A stretch of 64,000 nucleotides of DNA from Magnetospirillum sp. Its GTDB lineage: Bacteria; Pseudomonadota; Alphaproteobacteria; Rhodospirillales; Magnetospirillaceae. Below, in pieces: positions 29,962 through 38,796 of this stretch. Position numbers and translations under genes: made by a program. The stretch is taken from assembly GCA_024707145.1 (NCBI GenBank), contig JANQAI010000011.1, positions 1,116,001-1,180,000 on the forward strand. The letters run 5' to 3'. The notes under the pieces were generated by a model. It had not been told where the DNA came from, searched no databases, and saw only the letters and a list, made by a program, of their open reading frames with translations. Within the stretch, counting starts at the first letter, position 1; each line of letters opens with the position of its first letter.

Positions 29962-31110
29962 CTACTTACGCCATTCTTGCAGACGTCGCGCCGCCGCGAC
30001 CATGTCGTCGGTGGAGCCGGCGAAGGAGAACCGCAGGGTCCGGCCGCCCTGGTAGGGGTCGAAATCCATGCCCGGCGTGCACGCCACCCCGGTCTCGGCC
30101 AGCATGCGCCGGCAGAATTCGGCGCTGTCGTTGGTCAGGTCGGCCACGTCGGCATAGAGGTAGAATGCCCCATCCGAGGGAGCCAGACGGGTGAAGCCGG
30201 CCTTGGGCAGTTCGTTCAGCAGCACATCGCGGTTGGCCCGGTAGACGGCGACGCGGGCGTCCAGTTCGTCCAGGCAGTCGAACACCGCCTGGGCGGCCAG
30301 CTGCGACAGCGTGGGCGGCGAGATGAACAGGTTCTGCTGCAGGCACTCCACCGCCCGCAGCAGGTCGGGCGGCACCACCATCCAGCCCAGCCGCCAGCCG
30401 GTCATGGCGAAGTACTTGGAGAAGCTGTTGACGATGACGGCGTGCCCGCCCGCCCCGGCCGCCGTGGCGGCGGGGGCGCCATAAACGATGCCGTGGTAGA
30501 TCTCGTCCGAGATCAGGCGGATGCCCTTCAGCTCGCACCACTGGGCCAGCTCGGCCACCTCATGGGCCGACAGCATGGAGCCGGTAGGGTTGGACGGGCT
30601 GGCGACCACCACGCCGTCCAGGCGGCCCTCCACCTGCTCCAGCACATCGACGGTCAGCTGCCAGCGCGAGGACGCGCCCACCGGCACCGGCACCACCTCG
30701 ATGCCCAGGGCCTCGAGGATGTTGCGATAGGCGGGATAGCCGGGCGCCGGCACGGCGACCCGGTCGCCGGCATCGAAGGCGGCCAGGAAGGCCAGCAGGA
30801 AGGCGCCCGACGAACCGGTAGTTACCGCCACCTGCTCGGGAGCGATCGCCACGCCGTGGGCATGGCGGTAATGGCCGGCGATGCGCTGACGCAGCAGCGG
30901 CAGCCCCAGGGCCTCGGTATAGCCGAGCCCGTGATCGTCCAGCGCCCGGCGCGCCGCCGCCAGCACCCGCGCCGGGGCGGAACCGGCGGGTTGGCCCACT
31001 TCCAGATGGATGACCTCGCCGCCGGCCGCCGCCCGCTCGTTGGCGGCGCGCATGACGTCCATGACGATGAAGGGGGCGATCGCCCCTCGGCCGGCAACCT
31101 TGAATGCCAT
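29962..31110 (-). CDS. Class I/II pyridoxal-phosphate aminotransferase (AspC-like)
   Basis: A 382-residue fold-type I PLP enzyme. The substrate loop V-G-Q-P-A-G-S lies near residue 38, P-G-Y-P-A-Y near 122, and S-P-S-N-P-T-G-S near 171. The Schiff-base Lys is in S-F-S-K-Y-F-A-M-T-G-W-R-L-G-W near 231, and the distal Arg is in T-L-R-F-S-F. It transaminates aspartate- or alanine-type amino acids in the cytoplasm; specificity cannot be assigned. It begins six bases after the gamma-glutamyltransferase-like stop, so the two form an operon. Confidence 0.92.
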   Translation of the reverse strand: MAFKVAGRGAIAPFIVMDVMRAANERAAAGGEVIHLEVGQPAGSAPARVLAAARRALDDHGLGYTEALGLPLLRQRIAGHYRHAHGVAIAPEQVAVTTGSSGAFLLAFLAAFDAGDRVAVPAPGYPAYRNILEALGIEVVPVPVGASSRWQLTVDVLEQVEGRLDGVVVASPSNPTGSMLSAHEVAELAQWCELKGIRLISDEIYHGIVYGAPAATAAGAGGHAVIVNSFSKYFAMTGWRLGWMVVPPDLLRAVECLQQNLFISPPTLSQLAAQAVFDCLDELDARVAVYRANRDVLLNELPKAGFTRLAPSDGAFYLYADVADLTNDSAEFCRRMLAETGVACTPGMDFDPYQGGRTLRFSFAGSTDDMVAAARRLQEWRK

Positions 31111-31116
31111 GACCCC

Positions 31117-32720
31117 TCAATCCTTGCCGACGATCACGCTCAGGCCGCTGCCACGCGGATCGCTGGCGACACGGCATTTCTTGAAATCGGGATCGCCGGT
31201 GGCGCACCACAAGGCCTGCACCCGGCTGGGAATGGGAACCGCCTTGACTTCGTGCCCCCGCTTGGTCAGCGGCGCGGCGTCGGCGGCCCGCTCGCCCGCT
31301 TCGATGAAGGCGATGTCGGGCGAGCCGGAATGATGCACGCGGGGCGCGGCCATGGCGGTTTCCAGCGGGACCTTGTCGATAGTGGCGGCCAGCAGGACCT
31401 GCACCAGCGAGGTCGGCGCGGTCACGCCACCGCTGGCGGCCGCGGCGAAATGCACCTCGCGCGAGTTGTTGTTGACCACCAGCACCGGGCCCACCGAACC
31501 CGGACCGCTGGACAGGCCGGGAACGGCCGACAGCATGATGCCGGTGCCGGGCGCCATGCGGCCGTTGCCGAACAGGCCGTAGGTGGTGACGTTGCACGCC
31601 ACCGCGTTGCCATTGGAATCCATGGTCACCAGGCTGGCGGCGGGAATGGCGTCGGTAGCCTTGGGCGCCTCCACCGGCACATGGCGCTCGGCGCTGTAAT
31701 TGGCCATCAGCTGATCCGCCCGCCCCTTGCCGCCCAGCCCGGCCACCTGCTCGTTGGGCCAGCCGTGGGGCAGCATCCAGCGGGCGCGGTCGCCATAGGC
31801 GCGGGCCGCCGCCTCCGCCAGCAGGTGGGGCTTCTCGTCGGCCGAGGCCCTATCCCAGCGGCCCGCCAATTCGGCGGTCATGGTGGCGGCGATGCCGCCG
31901 GCCACCGCTGGTGGCGGCGCGAACACGGCGACGTCGTCACCCAGGGGAACGCTCAGGCCGTCGCGGATGGCGGGCTTGAGGTCACGCAGGTCCTCGATGG
32001 TCAGGGTGCCGCCGGCCTCGGCCACCGCGCTTACCAGCTCGCGCGCCTGAGCCCCCACGTAAAAGTCGCCGGGCGACCGGCGCAGGCGGCCGATCAGGGC
32101 GGCGAGATCGCGCTGCTCGAAGGTCTGACCCTCGGCCAGCGGACGGCCGCCTGGCAGGAAGACCTGGCGCGCAGCCGGGTCGGCGGCCAGCAGATTGGCG
32201 GCGCGGGCCACGTCGGCGGCAAACGAGCGTGACGCCGGCGCACCCAAGCGGGCCAGGCGTTCCGGCTCGGCCAGCAGCTGCTCCCAACGGAATTTGCCGT
32301 AGCGGGCATGCAGGGCGTAGAAGCCGCGAATGTTGGCCGGAACCGCGCTGGGATTGCGCGAGGCGGCCGAGGACGCCGAGGGCGGCGCCATAAATTCGAC
32401 AACTTCCGCGCGCTTCTTTTCCTTGTCATAAGCGACGCACACGCCCCCCCGCCAAGACTGGCGGTTGACGGCTGGGTCACCGCCATCGTGAAATAGGCCA
32501 CCACGGCGGCATCGGCAGCGGTACCGCCGGCGGACAGGACATCGCGGGCGGCCAGCACGGCACGGGGCTCGTCCGCGGCGACCATGCCGCCGAATCCCTG
32601 CACGTAGCCGATGCTTCCCACCGGTTTCGATTCGGCGCAGGCGGCCAGAACGGCCAACAGGGACAGCACGAAGGCAGAGCGGCGAGGCACGGCCCGGCGC
32701 AGCATGGCCCGGCGTAACAT
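31117..32720 (-). CDS. Gamma-glutamyltransferase-like lipoprotein, -1 frameshift in a G run, catalytic Thr not conserved
   Basis: About 534 residues when repaired. The N-terminus is a lipoprotein signal (L-L-A-V-L-A-A-C, Cys near residue 28), followed by the Ntn-hydrolase GGT fold with A-A-D-A-A-V-V-A-Y. The break is at the C7 run 32443-32449, where one more base restores L-G-G-G-G-V. At the position of the self-cleaving Thr (T-T-H-x-S-V in active enzymes) the sequence is P-A-A-S-L-V, followed by the expected D-x-x-G-N-A-V and A-P-G-T-G-I. It may therefore be catalytically altered or inactive. The start overlaps the divergent M48 gene region. Confidence 0.8.
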
Positions 32721-32748
32721 GGAACGGTCGACCGACGGAGAAAGGCTC

Positions 32749-34113
32749 TTGTTCACACGCTTGTTCCTTCTGGCAACCCTGGTATTGGCGCTGGTGGCGC
32801 CCCTGTCGCCGGCATCCGCCCAGCAGACGGCCAGGCGAAGCTTCATTCGCGACGCAGAGGTGGAAAATACCATCCGCGCTTATGCTACGCCACTCTTCCA
32901 GGCTGCCGGCCTGGACCCTGACGGCGTGCGCATTCATCTGCTGGTCGACCCGACGCTCAACGCCTTCGTTGCCGGCGGCCAGAACATGTTCTTCCATACC
33001 GGCCTGCTGGTACGGTCCGAGACCCCCGGTCAGTTGATCGGAGTCATCGCCCACGAAACCGGCCACATCTCGGGCGGCCATCTGGTCCGCATCCAGGACG
33101 CGGTCGGCAACGCCTCCACCGAGGCGCTCATGGGCATGCTGGTGGGCGCGGCGCTTGGCGCCGCCTCGGGGCGCGGCGACCTGGGCGCGGCGGTGATGAT
33201 GGGCAGCCAGGAGGTCGCCACCCGCAACCTCATGGCCTTCTCGCGCACGCAGGAAGGCTCGGCCGACCAGGCCGGTCTGTCGTTCCTGGACGCCACCCAC
33301 CAATCCGCCAAGGGCATGCTGGAGTTCTTCGATATCCTGGGCGACCAGGAACTGCTGGTGGCGGCCCGCCAGGACCCTTATGTCCGCACCCACCCGCTGA
33401 CCCGGGACCGCGTCGCCAACGTGCGCGATTTCGTCGCCAAGTCGCCCTACAGCGACGCACCGCCCCGTCCGGAATTCGTCGAAATGCACAAGCGCATGCG
33501 TGCCAAGCTGTTCGCCTTCCTGGAATCGCCGGTGCGCACCTTCCAGCGCTACAAGGAAAGCGACAACAGCCTCGAATCCCGCTACGCCCGCGCCATCGCC
33601 TCGTACCGCAAGCCCGACATGGACACCGCCCTGCCACTGATCGACGGACTGCTCGCCGAGCGGCCCCAGGACCCCTATTTCTGGGAATTGAAGGGACAGA
33701 TGCTGTTCGAGAACGGCCGCGGCAGCGAGGCGGTGCAGCCTTACCGCAAGGCGGTGGCGCTGTTGCCCGACAACGCCCTGCTTCGCGTCGGGCTGGCCCA
33801 GGTCGAGGTGGAGCAGGAAGACCCGTCGCTACTAAACGATGCCAAGATCCACCTGAGCAAGGCGCTGCAAAGCGAGCCCGAGAACTACACCGCCTGGCGC
33901 CTGCTGGCCATCAGCCACGGCCGCCTGGGCGAGGAAGGCATGGCCGCCTATGCCATGGCCGAGCAGGCCCTGCTGGAGAACAAGCTGGCCGACGCCGCCT
34001 ACCATGCCGGCAAGGCGGAACGCCTGCTGCCTCGTTCGGGCCCCATCTGGCTGCGCATCCAGGACATCAAGGAACGCGCGAGCCAGGTCAAGGAAGACCA
34101 GAAACGGCGGTGA
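32749..34113 (+). CDS. M48-family periplasmic metalloprotease with TPR region (BepA-like)
   Basis: About 454 residues. Signal peptide (L-F-L-L-A-T-L-V-L-A-L-V-A, cleavage after A-S-A) is followed by the zinc protease domain with H-E-T-G-H and a downstream Glu-containing helix. The C-terminal third consists of TPR-like helical repeats, ending in a charged tail. BepA-type proteases maintain outer-membrane protein assembly (LptD/BAM) in the periplasm. The start is uncertain: TTG at 32749 has GGAG eight bases upstream and gives a compact signal peptide; ATGs at 32719 or 32704 would add basic residues. It is divergent from the ggt-like gene. Confidence 0.88.
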   Translation: MFTRLFLLATLVLALVAPLSPASAQQTARRSFIRDAEVENTIRAYATPLFQAAGLDPDGVRIHLLVDPTLNAFVAGGQNMFFHTGLLVRSETPGQLIGVIAHETGHISGGHLVRIQDAVGNASTEALMGMLVGAALGAASGRGDLGAAVMMGSQEVATRNLMAFSRTQEGSADQAGLSFLDATHQSAKGMLEFFDILGDQELLVAARQDPYVRTHPLTRDRVANVRDFVAKSPYSDAPPRPEFVEMHKRMRAKLFAFLESPVRTFQRYKESDNSLESRYARAIASYRKPDMDTALPLIDGLLAERPQDPYFWELKGQMLFENGRGSEAVQPYRKAVALLPDNALLRVGLAQVEVEQEDPSLLNDAKIHLSKALQSEPENYTAWRLLAISHGRLGEEGMAAYAMAEQALLENKLADAAYHAGKAERLLPRSGPIWLRIQDIKERASQVKEDQKRR

Positions 34114-34208
34114 CGCCGCCTCGCCGCCTAAGACGGGCCAGGGGCTTGTCCCCCGCCCTTCGATCGGCCAATATGCCCACGCTTTCCGCGACTGGAGTTC
34201 CCTCACCC

Positions 34209-34997
34209 ATGATCCGCTCCGCTTTCCGTGCCCTCGGCGCGCTCCTTCTGGGACTGACCCTGGCCATGCCCGCCGCCCGGGCCCAGGAAGACCAGACCTT
34301 CTCGCCCAAGCAGGCCGACGCCATCCGCAAGATCGTGCGCGACTACCTGATGGAGCATCCCGAGGTGATCGGCGACGCGGTCGAGGCCCTGCGCGAGAAG
34401 ATGCGCGCCCAGGCCGAGGTCGAGGCCAAGAAGGCCATCGAGGCCCGTAAGGACGAGTTGTTCAACGGCAAGGACGACCCGGTGGCGGGGAATGCCAAGG
34501 GCGACGTGGTGATCGTCCAGTTCTTCGACTACAACTGCCCGTACTGCAAGGTGGTGATGGACCCCTTGCTCGAGGCGGTGAAGGCCGACGGCAAGACCCG
34601 CGTGGTGTTCAAGGATATGCCCATCCTGTCCGAGGATTCGGCCACCGCCGCCCGCGTCGCCCTGGCGGCCAAGAAACAGGGCAAGTACGAGGAAGTGCAC
34701 CGCGCCTTCATGAAATTCCGCGGCAAGCTGGACGAGAAGACCATCTTCCGCCTGGCCGGCGAAGCGGGCGCCAATGTCGACCAGATCAAGAAGGAGATGA
34801 TGGCGCCCGAGATCGACAAGCAGCTCCAGAAGAACCTGGAACTGGCCCATGCCCTCGACATCGCCTCCACCCCCACCTTCGTCATCGCCGACGCCAACGG
34901 CAATGCCGCCCGCACCGTGTCGGGCGCCATCGAGGGCCAGGTGTTCCGCCAGCTCATCGACGTGACTCGCAAGGGCGGCAAGCCGGCCAACCAGTAA
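34209..34997 (+). CDS. DsbA/ScsC-like periplasmic thiol oxidoreductase
   Basis: A 262-residue protein with a signal peptide (A-L-L-L-G-L-T-L-A-M-P-A-A-R-A). A helical N-terminal region of about 65 residues rich in Glu/Lys follows; in ScsC-type proteins this region mediates oligomerisation. The thioredoxin fold carries active site N-C-P-Y-C-K near residue 114 and the cis-Pro segment A-S-T-P-T-F-V near 225. It probably forms or isomerises disulfides in the periplasm. The ATG at 34209 gives a normal signal peptide. It lies about 95 bases after the M48 gene on the same strand. Confidence 0.9.
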   Translation: MIRSAFRALGALLLGLTLAMPAARAQEDQTFSPKQADAIRKIVRDYLMEHPEVIGDAVEALREKMRAQAEVEAKKAIEARKDELFNGKDDPVAGNAKGDVVIVQFFDYNCPYCKVVMDPLLEAVKADGKTRVVFKDMPILSEDSATAARVALAAKKQGKYEEVHRAFMKFRGKLDEKTIFRLAGEAGANVDQIKKEMMAPEIDKQLQKNLELAHALDIASTPTFVIADANGNAARTVSGAIEGQVFRQLIDVTRKGGKPANQ

Positions 34998-35028
34998 ACC
35001 GGCCCGCCTCGCGCGCACAGAGCCGGAT

Positions 35029-35068
35029 GCGTGCAGGTCGAGATCGCCTTGCGATCCGACCTGCACGC
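35029..35068. repeat. Long hairpin downstream of the DsbA-like gene
   Basis: A 12-bp outer stem (35029-35040 with 35057-35068) and a 6-bp inner stem (35042-35047 with 35051-35056) with a CTT loop and a single bulged A. No T tract follows. Confidence 0.7.
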
Positions 35069-35092
35069 TGAATCCGTCTCTTATTAATAAGG

Positions 35093-35152
35093 TAGAGTGC
35101 GATGACAACAGGCTGGCGCGAGATCGCGCCAGCCTGTTGTCATCGCACTCTA
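35093..35152. repeat. Perfect 60-base palindrome
   Basis: 35093-35121 and 35124-35152 are exact 29-base reverse complements separated by two bases. It lies between the convergent DsbA-like and flgE genes, just after another hairpin. There is no T tract, so it is not a standard terminator. Confidence 0.9.
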
Positions 35153-35156
35153 GGAA

Positions 35157-35183
35157 AGGAACCCCGAAGGGTCCCCTTTTTCA
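35157..35183. terminator. Terminator between DsbA-like gene and flgE
   Basis: GGAACCC/GGGTCCC stem with a CGAA (TTCG on the other strand) tetraloop, followed on the + strand by T5 and on the - strand by TTTCC. It probably works in both directions for the converging genes. Confidence 0.7.
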
Positions 35184-35215
35184 TCGCTGCTCCAGGGGGC
35201 CGTTCTGGCCCGGAA

Positions 35216-37246
35216 TCAGCTCTTGATGTCGCGAGCTGTCGTCGTCATCTCGTCGGCGGTCTTGAACACCTGCGAGTTCATGGAATAGGCCTTCTGGGTC
35301 ATGATCATGCGGGTGAACTCCTCCTCGATCTCCACCGTCGAGGCTTCCAGCGACGAGGTGGCGAAACGCCCCTCGCCTTCCGCCTCGTCGATACCGGACA
35401 CCGTGACCGCCCCTGCCTCCGCGGTGCGGCGAAACAAAGTGCCCGACACCGGCTCCAGCGAATTCTCGGACACGAAGGTGGCCACCGGCACCTTGAACAG
35501 AACGCGGGCCTTGCCGTTGTCGTAATAGCCGGTCAGTTCGCCCATCTCGGTGAAGGCGGTCTGCAGCAGCGTGCCCTTGCCGTAACCGTCCTGGTCCACG
35601 CCGCCTTCCTGCACGGACGCCGTGTTGTATTGAGTCAGGTTCGACAGGTCGAGGGTGAAGGTGGCAGTGGTCGGCGTCTGCACCGGCGGATTGCCGACAC
35701 CGGTAAGCCAGTTCAGCGTGGTGGGAAGGGGCATGGTGGTCGCCGGCGTGCCGTCGCCGGCGTCGGTATCCAGGGAGCCATTGGCGTTGAAATAGACCTT
35801 CACCGGCGTCTGCCCCAGGGCCGCATCGGAGCCCGTGCCGCCGTCGAAGTAGAGGTTCCACTCGTTGGTGCCCACGTGCTCGAAGCCCAGGGTGACGTCG
35901 TGCTTCACAAACTGGTCGTCATAGACTGAGAAAGAGAGCTTCTGCAGGTTGAGCTTGGGCGCGGAAACGACGTTGCTGGGCGCCGACAGGCTGAGCTGGG
36001 TGGAGGTGGCGCCGGCGGCGGCCCCGTAGGACGCCCCCCAGGTCACCCCCAGGCTCTGCAGTCCCCGCTGGGGCGACAGGATATTGCCGCTGGCGTCCAG
36101 TTCCACGTTGACCGGCGTCGCATCCAGGGTTCCCACGGTGGGGTCGGCGAACGCCGCCGACACCGTCCAGTTGCTGCCGTTCACGCGCGTCCAAGTCAGG
36201 TTGACCGACTGCTGGATGCCATTGGGATCGGCCACCGCGCTGGTGGTGGTCGCCGATGTCACCCCCAGCATGTTGGCGGTGGTATCCGCCGGGCCACTGA
36301 GCCAATCGACGGTGACCGCGTCGCTGAGTGCGGTCGGTTCCGACAGGGCTCCCCACGGGTCCACGTTCACCGTAATGGGTGGCGAAGTGACGGTGCCCAG
36401 CGCCGCATCGACGGAGGGCGTGACGGTCCAGGCACCGGGTGTGGTGGTGCTGCGCGCCCAGTTCAGGGTGACCGTCTGATCGGTGGGCGGAACCGTATTG
36501 GGGTCCTGCACCGTCATGGTCGAACTGAAGGTGGACGGCGAGACGGGCACGCTGGACGGCAGGTTGGCCCGCACCGCCGCCGACGTGGTGGCACGGCCCG
36601 GCATGGTGATGGAAGACGGCCGCAGCGTCGAGGTGTCGTCCACCGCCGCCGAGCCGTTGTTGGGGATGGGGCGCGGCGCCAGGGTATAGACCGGCTCCAG
36701 CTTGGCATTGGCGGGGATATTGCCCAAATCGTCGGCCATCCAGCCCAGCAGGTAGCCGCCCGAGCTGTTAAGGAAATACGAGCGCGCCATGTCGGGGTCG
36801 GTATCGGCGCCATAGGCGCGATGCCAGGCGCCGTCGCGGCTGTACATGATCGACTGGGGATTGTTGACGTCCAGCTGGGTAGGCACGTTGGCGGTGCCCG
36901 CTCCCGCCCCTTCGATCGTCGTGGCCGGCGCCGTCCCCTGGCTGGGCATGCCGATCATGAAGAAGCCGCGGCCGTTGATGGCCAGGTCGCTCCAGGTGGT
37001 GGAGGGAGCCAGCATGCCCTGCGCCTGGATGAGATTGCGCTGGGTCGCCTGGACACCGAAGATGTTGAGGCCGTTCACATAGGAACTGGGCGCTGCGTGA
37101 TGCTCCGACATGACCGTCGAGAACATCATCTCCGAACGCTTGTAGCCGTTGGTGTTGACGTTGGCGATGTTCTGGCTGATGGACCCCAGGTCCATCGTAT
37201 AAGCCTGCATCGCCGAACTGGCGTTGTTGAACGCGCCCCACAACAT
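35216..37246 (-). CDS. flgE: Flagellar hook protein FlgE
   Basis: A 676-residue hook subunit of the flagellum, exported by the flagellar type III system. The N-terminus (S-I-S-Q-N-I-A-N-V-N-T-N-G-Y-K) and C-terminus (S-T-V-E-I-E-E-E-F-T-R-M-I-M-T-Q-K-A-Y-S) are the rod/hook core segments. The middle is a long Thr/Ser/Val-rich variable domain with internal repetition of T-V-x-L-N-W/L-T-W units, explaining the larger size than enteric FlgE (about 400). GGAGG precedes the ATG. A sigma-54-type promoter lies 50 bases upstream. Confidence 0.92.
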   Translation of the reverse strand: MLWGAFNNASSAMQAYTMDLGSISQNIANVNTNGYKRSEMMFSTVMSEHHAAPSSYVNGLNIFGVQATQRNLIQAQGMLAPSTTWSDLAINGRGFFMIGMPSQGTAPATTIEGAGAGTANVPTQLDVNNPQSIMYSRDGAWHRAYGADTDPDMARSYFLNSSGGYLLGWMADDLGNIPANAKLEPVYTLAPRPIPNNGSAAVDDTSTLRPSSITMPGRATTSAAVRANLPSSVPVSPSTFSSTMTVQDPNTVPPTDQTVTLNWARSTTTPGAWTVTPSVDAALGTVTSPPITVNVDPWGALSEPTALSDAVTVDWLSGPADTTANMLGVTSATTTSAVADPNGIQQSVNLTWTRVNGSNWTVSAAFADPTVGTLDATPVNVELDASGNILSPQRGLQSLGVTWGASYGAAAGATSTQLSLSAPSNVVSAPKLNLQKLSFSVYDDQFVKHDVTLGFEHVGTNEWNLYFDGGTGSDAALGQTPVKVYFNANGSLDTDAGDGTPATTMPLPTTLNWLTGVGNPPVQTPTTATFTLDLSNLTQYNTASVQEGGVDQDGYGKGTLLQTAFTEMGELTGYYDNGKARVLFKVPVATFVSENSLEPVSGTLFRRTAEAGAVTVSGIDEAEGEGRFATSSLEASTVEIEEEFTRMIMTQKAYSMNSQVFKTADEMTTTARDIKS

Positions 37247-37296
37247 CGCGAGCCTCCTTCAGGCCACCGAACGCAAATTTACCCGGAAACCGGGGT

Positions 37297-37313
37297 TGCA
37301 GGCGCCGTGCCAA
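37297..37313 (-). promoter_or_regulatory. Sigma-54 (RpoN) promoter of flgE
   Basis: Read on the - strand: TTGGCACGGCGCCTGCA. It has GG at -24 and GC at -12 separated by exactly ten bases, close to the consensus TGGCACG-N4-TTGC. The predicted start leaves a leader of about 40 bases before flgE. Hook genes are sigma-54 dependent in Caulobacter. Confidence 0.7.
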
Positions 37314-37470
37314 ACTGGAAGCTGTTTATTTTCAACAAGATAGAGAAAAGCGAACTCGGCAAGAGCTGCCGCCACCCACACCGTCCCGCCGCGACCCGGC
37401 AGGATTTGCCGGGACATCATGGCTTGACGGTTGATACGGCGCTCCGGGCGAATCCGGGCGGAGAAAATGC
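37314..37470. other. Intergenic region between flgE and decarboxylase
   Basis: Together with the flgE promoter and the decarboxylase terminator, this makes a 309-base gap. No gene is credible in it. An AT-rich patch at 37320-37345 lies just upstream of the sigma-54 site and could bind an activator. Confidence 0.4.
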
Positions 37471-37504
37471 GAAGGGGACGCGGGTGGGTTCCCGCGTCCC
37501 CTTC
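37471..37504 (-). terminator. Decarboxylase terminator
   Basis: A perfect 14-bp stem (37471-37484 with 37491-37504) with a six-base loop lies 50 bases after the decarboxylase stop. Reading the - strand, it is followed by GCATTTTC rather than a full T tract. Confidence 0.65.
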
Positions 37505-37554
37505 ATAAGCTCGGCCGGTTCCCCGGCGGACGATGCGCCCGCCGGAGGCCCGCT

Positions 37555-38685
37555 TCAGATGAAATAGGCCTTCAAGGGCGCGAAGCCGTTGAAGTTGACC
37601 GCCGAGTAGGAAGTGGTATAGGCGCCGGTGGACAGGATGCGGACCTTGTCGCCCACCTTCAGGTTGACCGGCAGCTCGTAGCCGGCCTTCTCGTACAGGA
37701 TGTCCGCCGAATCGCAGGTGGGGCCGGCCAGCACCACGGGCGCGGTGGCGTCGCCGTCATGGGGGGTCTGGATGCGGTACTTGATCGCCTCGTCCATGGT
37801 CTCGGCCAAGCCACCGAACTTGCCCACGTCCAGGTAGACCCAACGGACGTCGTCGTCATAGCCCTTCTGCGAGATCAGCACGACCTCGGATTCCAGGATG
37901 CCGGCATCGCCCACCAGCGACCGGCCGGGCTCGATGATCATGGCCGGCAGGGCGTTGCCGAAATGGTTGGTCATGGCGGCCATCACGGCATCGGCGTACT
38001 GCTCGACGGCGGGAATGTCGGTGCGGTACTTGGCCGGGAAGCCGCCGCCCAGATTAATCATCTTGAGCTCGATGCCGGCCTCGTCCAGGGCGGTGAACAG
38101 CATGGCCACCTTGCCCACGGCGATGTCCCACTGCTTCAGGTCGGTCTGCTGCGACCCCACGTGGAACGACACGCCATAGGGCTCCAAGCCCAGTTCGCGC
38201 GCCTTGACCAGCAGGTCCTTGGCCATCTCGACCTCGCAGCCGAACTTGCGCGACAGCGGCCACTCGGCGCCGTCGCAGGTCATCAGGATACGGCAGAACA
38301 CCTTGGAACCGGGCGCGGCCACGGCCAGCTTCTCCAGCTCGCAGATGGAGTCGAAGGCGAACAGCCGCACGCCCTTGTCGTAGGCGAAGGCGATGTCCGA
38401 CTGCTTCTTGATGGTGTTGCCGAAGGAAATCTTGTCGGCGCGGGCGCCGTTGGAGAGGCACAGCTCGATCTCGCCGCGGGAGGCCACGTCGAAGGACGAG
38501 CCCAGCTCGGAGAGCATGCGCACGATCTCAGGCGCCGGATTGGCCTTGACCGCGTAATAGACCTGGGCCAGCGGCAGCCAGTGGCGCAAGGCCAGGTAGT
38601 TGTCGCGAACCACGTCGAGATCGACCACCACGCAGGGGGTGACCGGGCGAACTTCCTCAAGGAAACGAGCGATCTTCGCGGTCAT
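37555..38685 (-). CDS. Ornithine/lysine decarboxylase, fold-III PLP type
   Basis: A 376-residue alanine-racemase-fold decarboxylase of the eukaryotic-like ODC group, which makes putrescine (or cadaverine) for polyamine synthesis. The PLP Lys is K47 in Y-Y-A-V-K-A-N-P. S-F-G-N-T-I-K-K, H-V-G-S-Q near residue 180, G-G-G-F-P near 220 and E-P-G-R-S near 260 are all present. The catalytic Cys is in G-P-T-C-D-S near 320. An exact ODC versus LDC assignment is not possible by eye. The start at 38685 has GGAGG ten bases upstream, inside a structured leader that includes a small upstream ORF. Confidence 0.93.
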   Translation of the reverse strand: MTAKIARFLEEVRPVTPCVVVDLDVVRDNYLALRHWLPLAQVYYAVKANPAPEIVRMLSELGSSFDVASRGEIELCLSNGARADKISFGNTIKKQSDIAFAYDKGVRLFAFDSICELEKLAVAAPGSKVFCRILMTCDGAEWPLSRKFGCEVEMAKDLLVKARELGLEPYGVSFHVGSQQTDLKQWDIAVGKVAMLFTALDEAGIELKMINLGGGFPAKYRTDIPAVEQYADAVMAAMTNHFGNALPAMIIEPGRSLVGDAGILESEVVLISQKGYDDDVRWVYLDVGKFGGLAETMDEAIKYRIQTPHDGDATAPVVLAGPTCDSADILYEKAGYELPVNLKVGDKVRILSTGAYTTSYSAVNFNGFAPLKAYFI

Positions 38686-38689
38686 CGCG

Positions 38690-38796
38690 AAAAGTCCTCC
38701 AAGCAGCTTGGGCAGCGCCCAAGGGAAAAAAGGCTTGGTCCTTGCGACCGAAAGGCCGGCAAGGAGCAGTCACGGTGACGGCAATTCGGGAAGCCG
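38690..38796 (-). promoter_or_regulatory. Attenuator-like leader of the decarboxylase (speF-motif candidate)
   Basis: Read on the - strand after the leader ORF: a hairpin (38740-38764) followed shortly by T6 (38726-38731), like an intrinsic terminator. Hairpin A (38707-38723, CTTGGGC/GCCCAAG) and hairpin B (38699-38711, CCAAG/CTTGG) share five bases, so they exclude each other. Hairpin B runs into the GGAGG ribosome-binding site (38696-38700). A conserved cis-element called speF has been described upstream of alphaproteobacterial ornithine decarboxylase genes; this region is in the right place. Confidence 0.6.
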
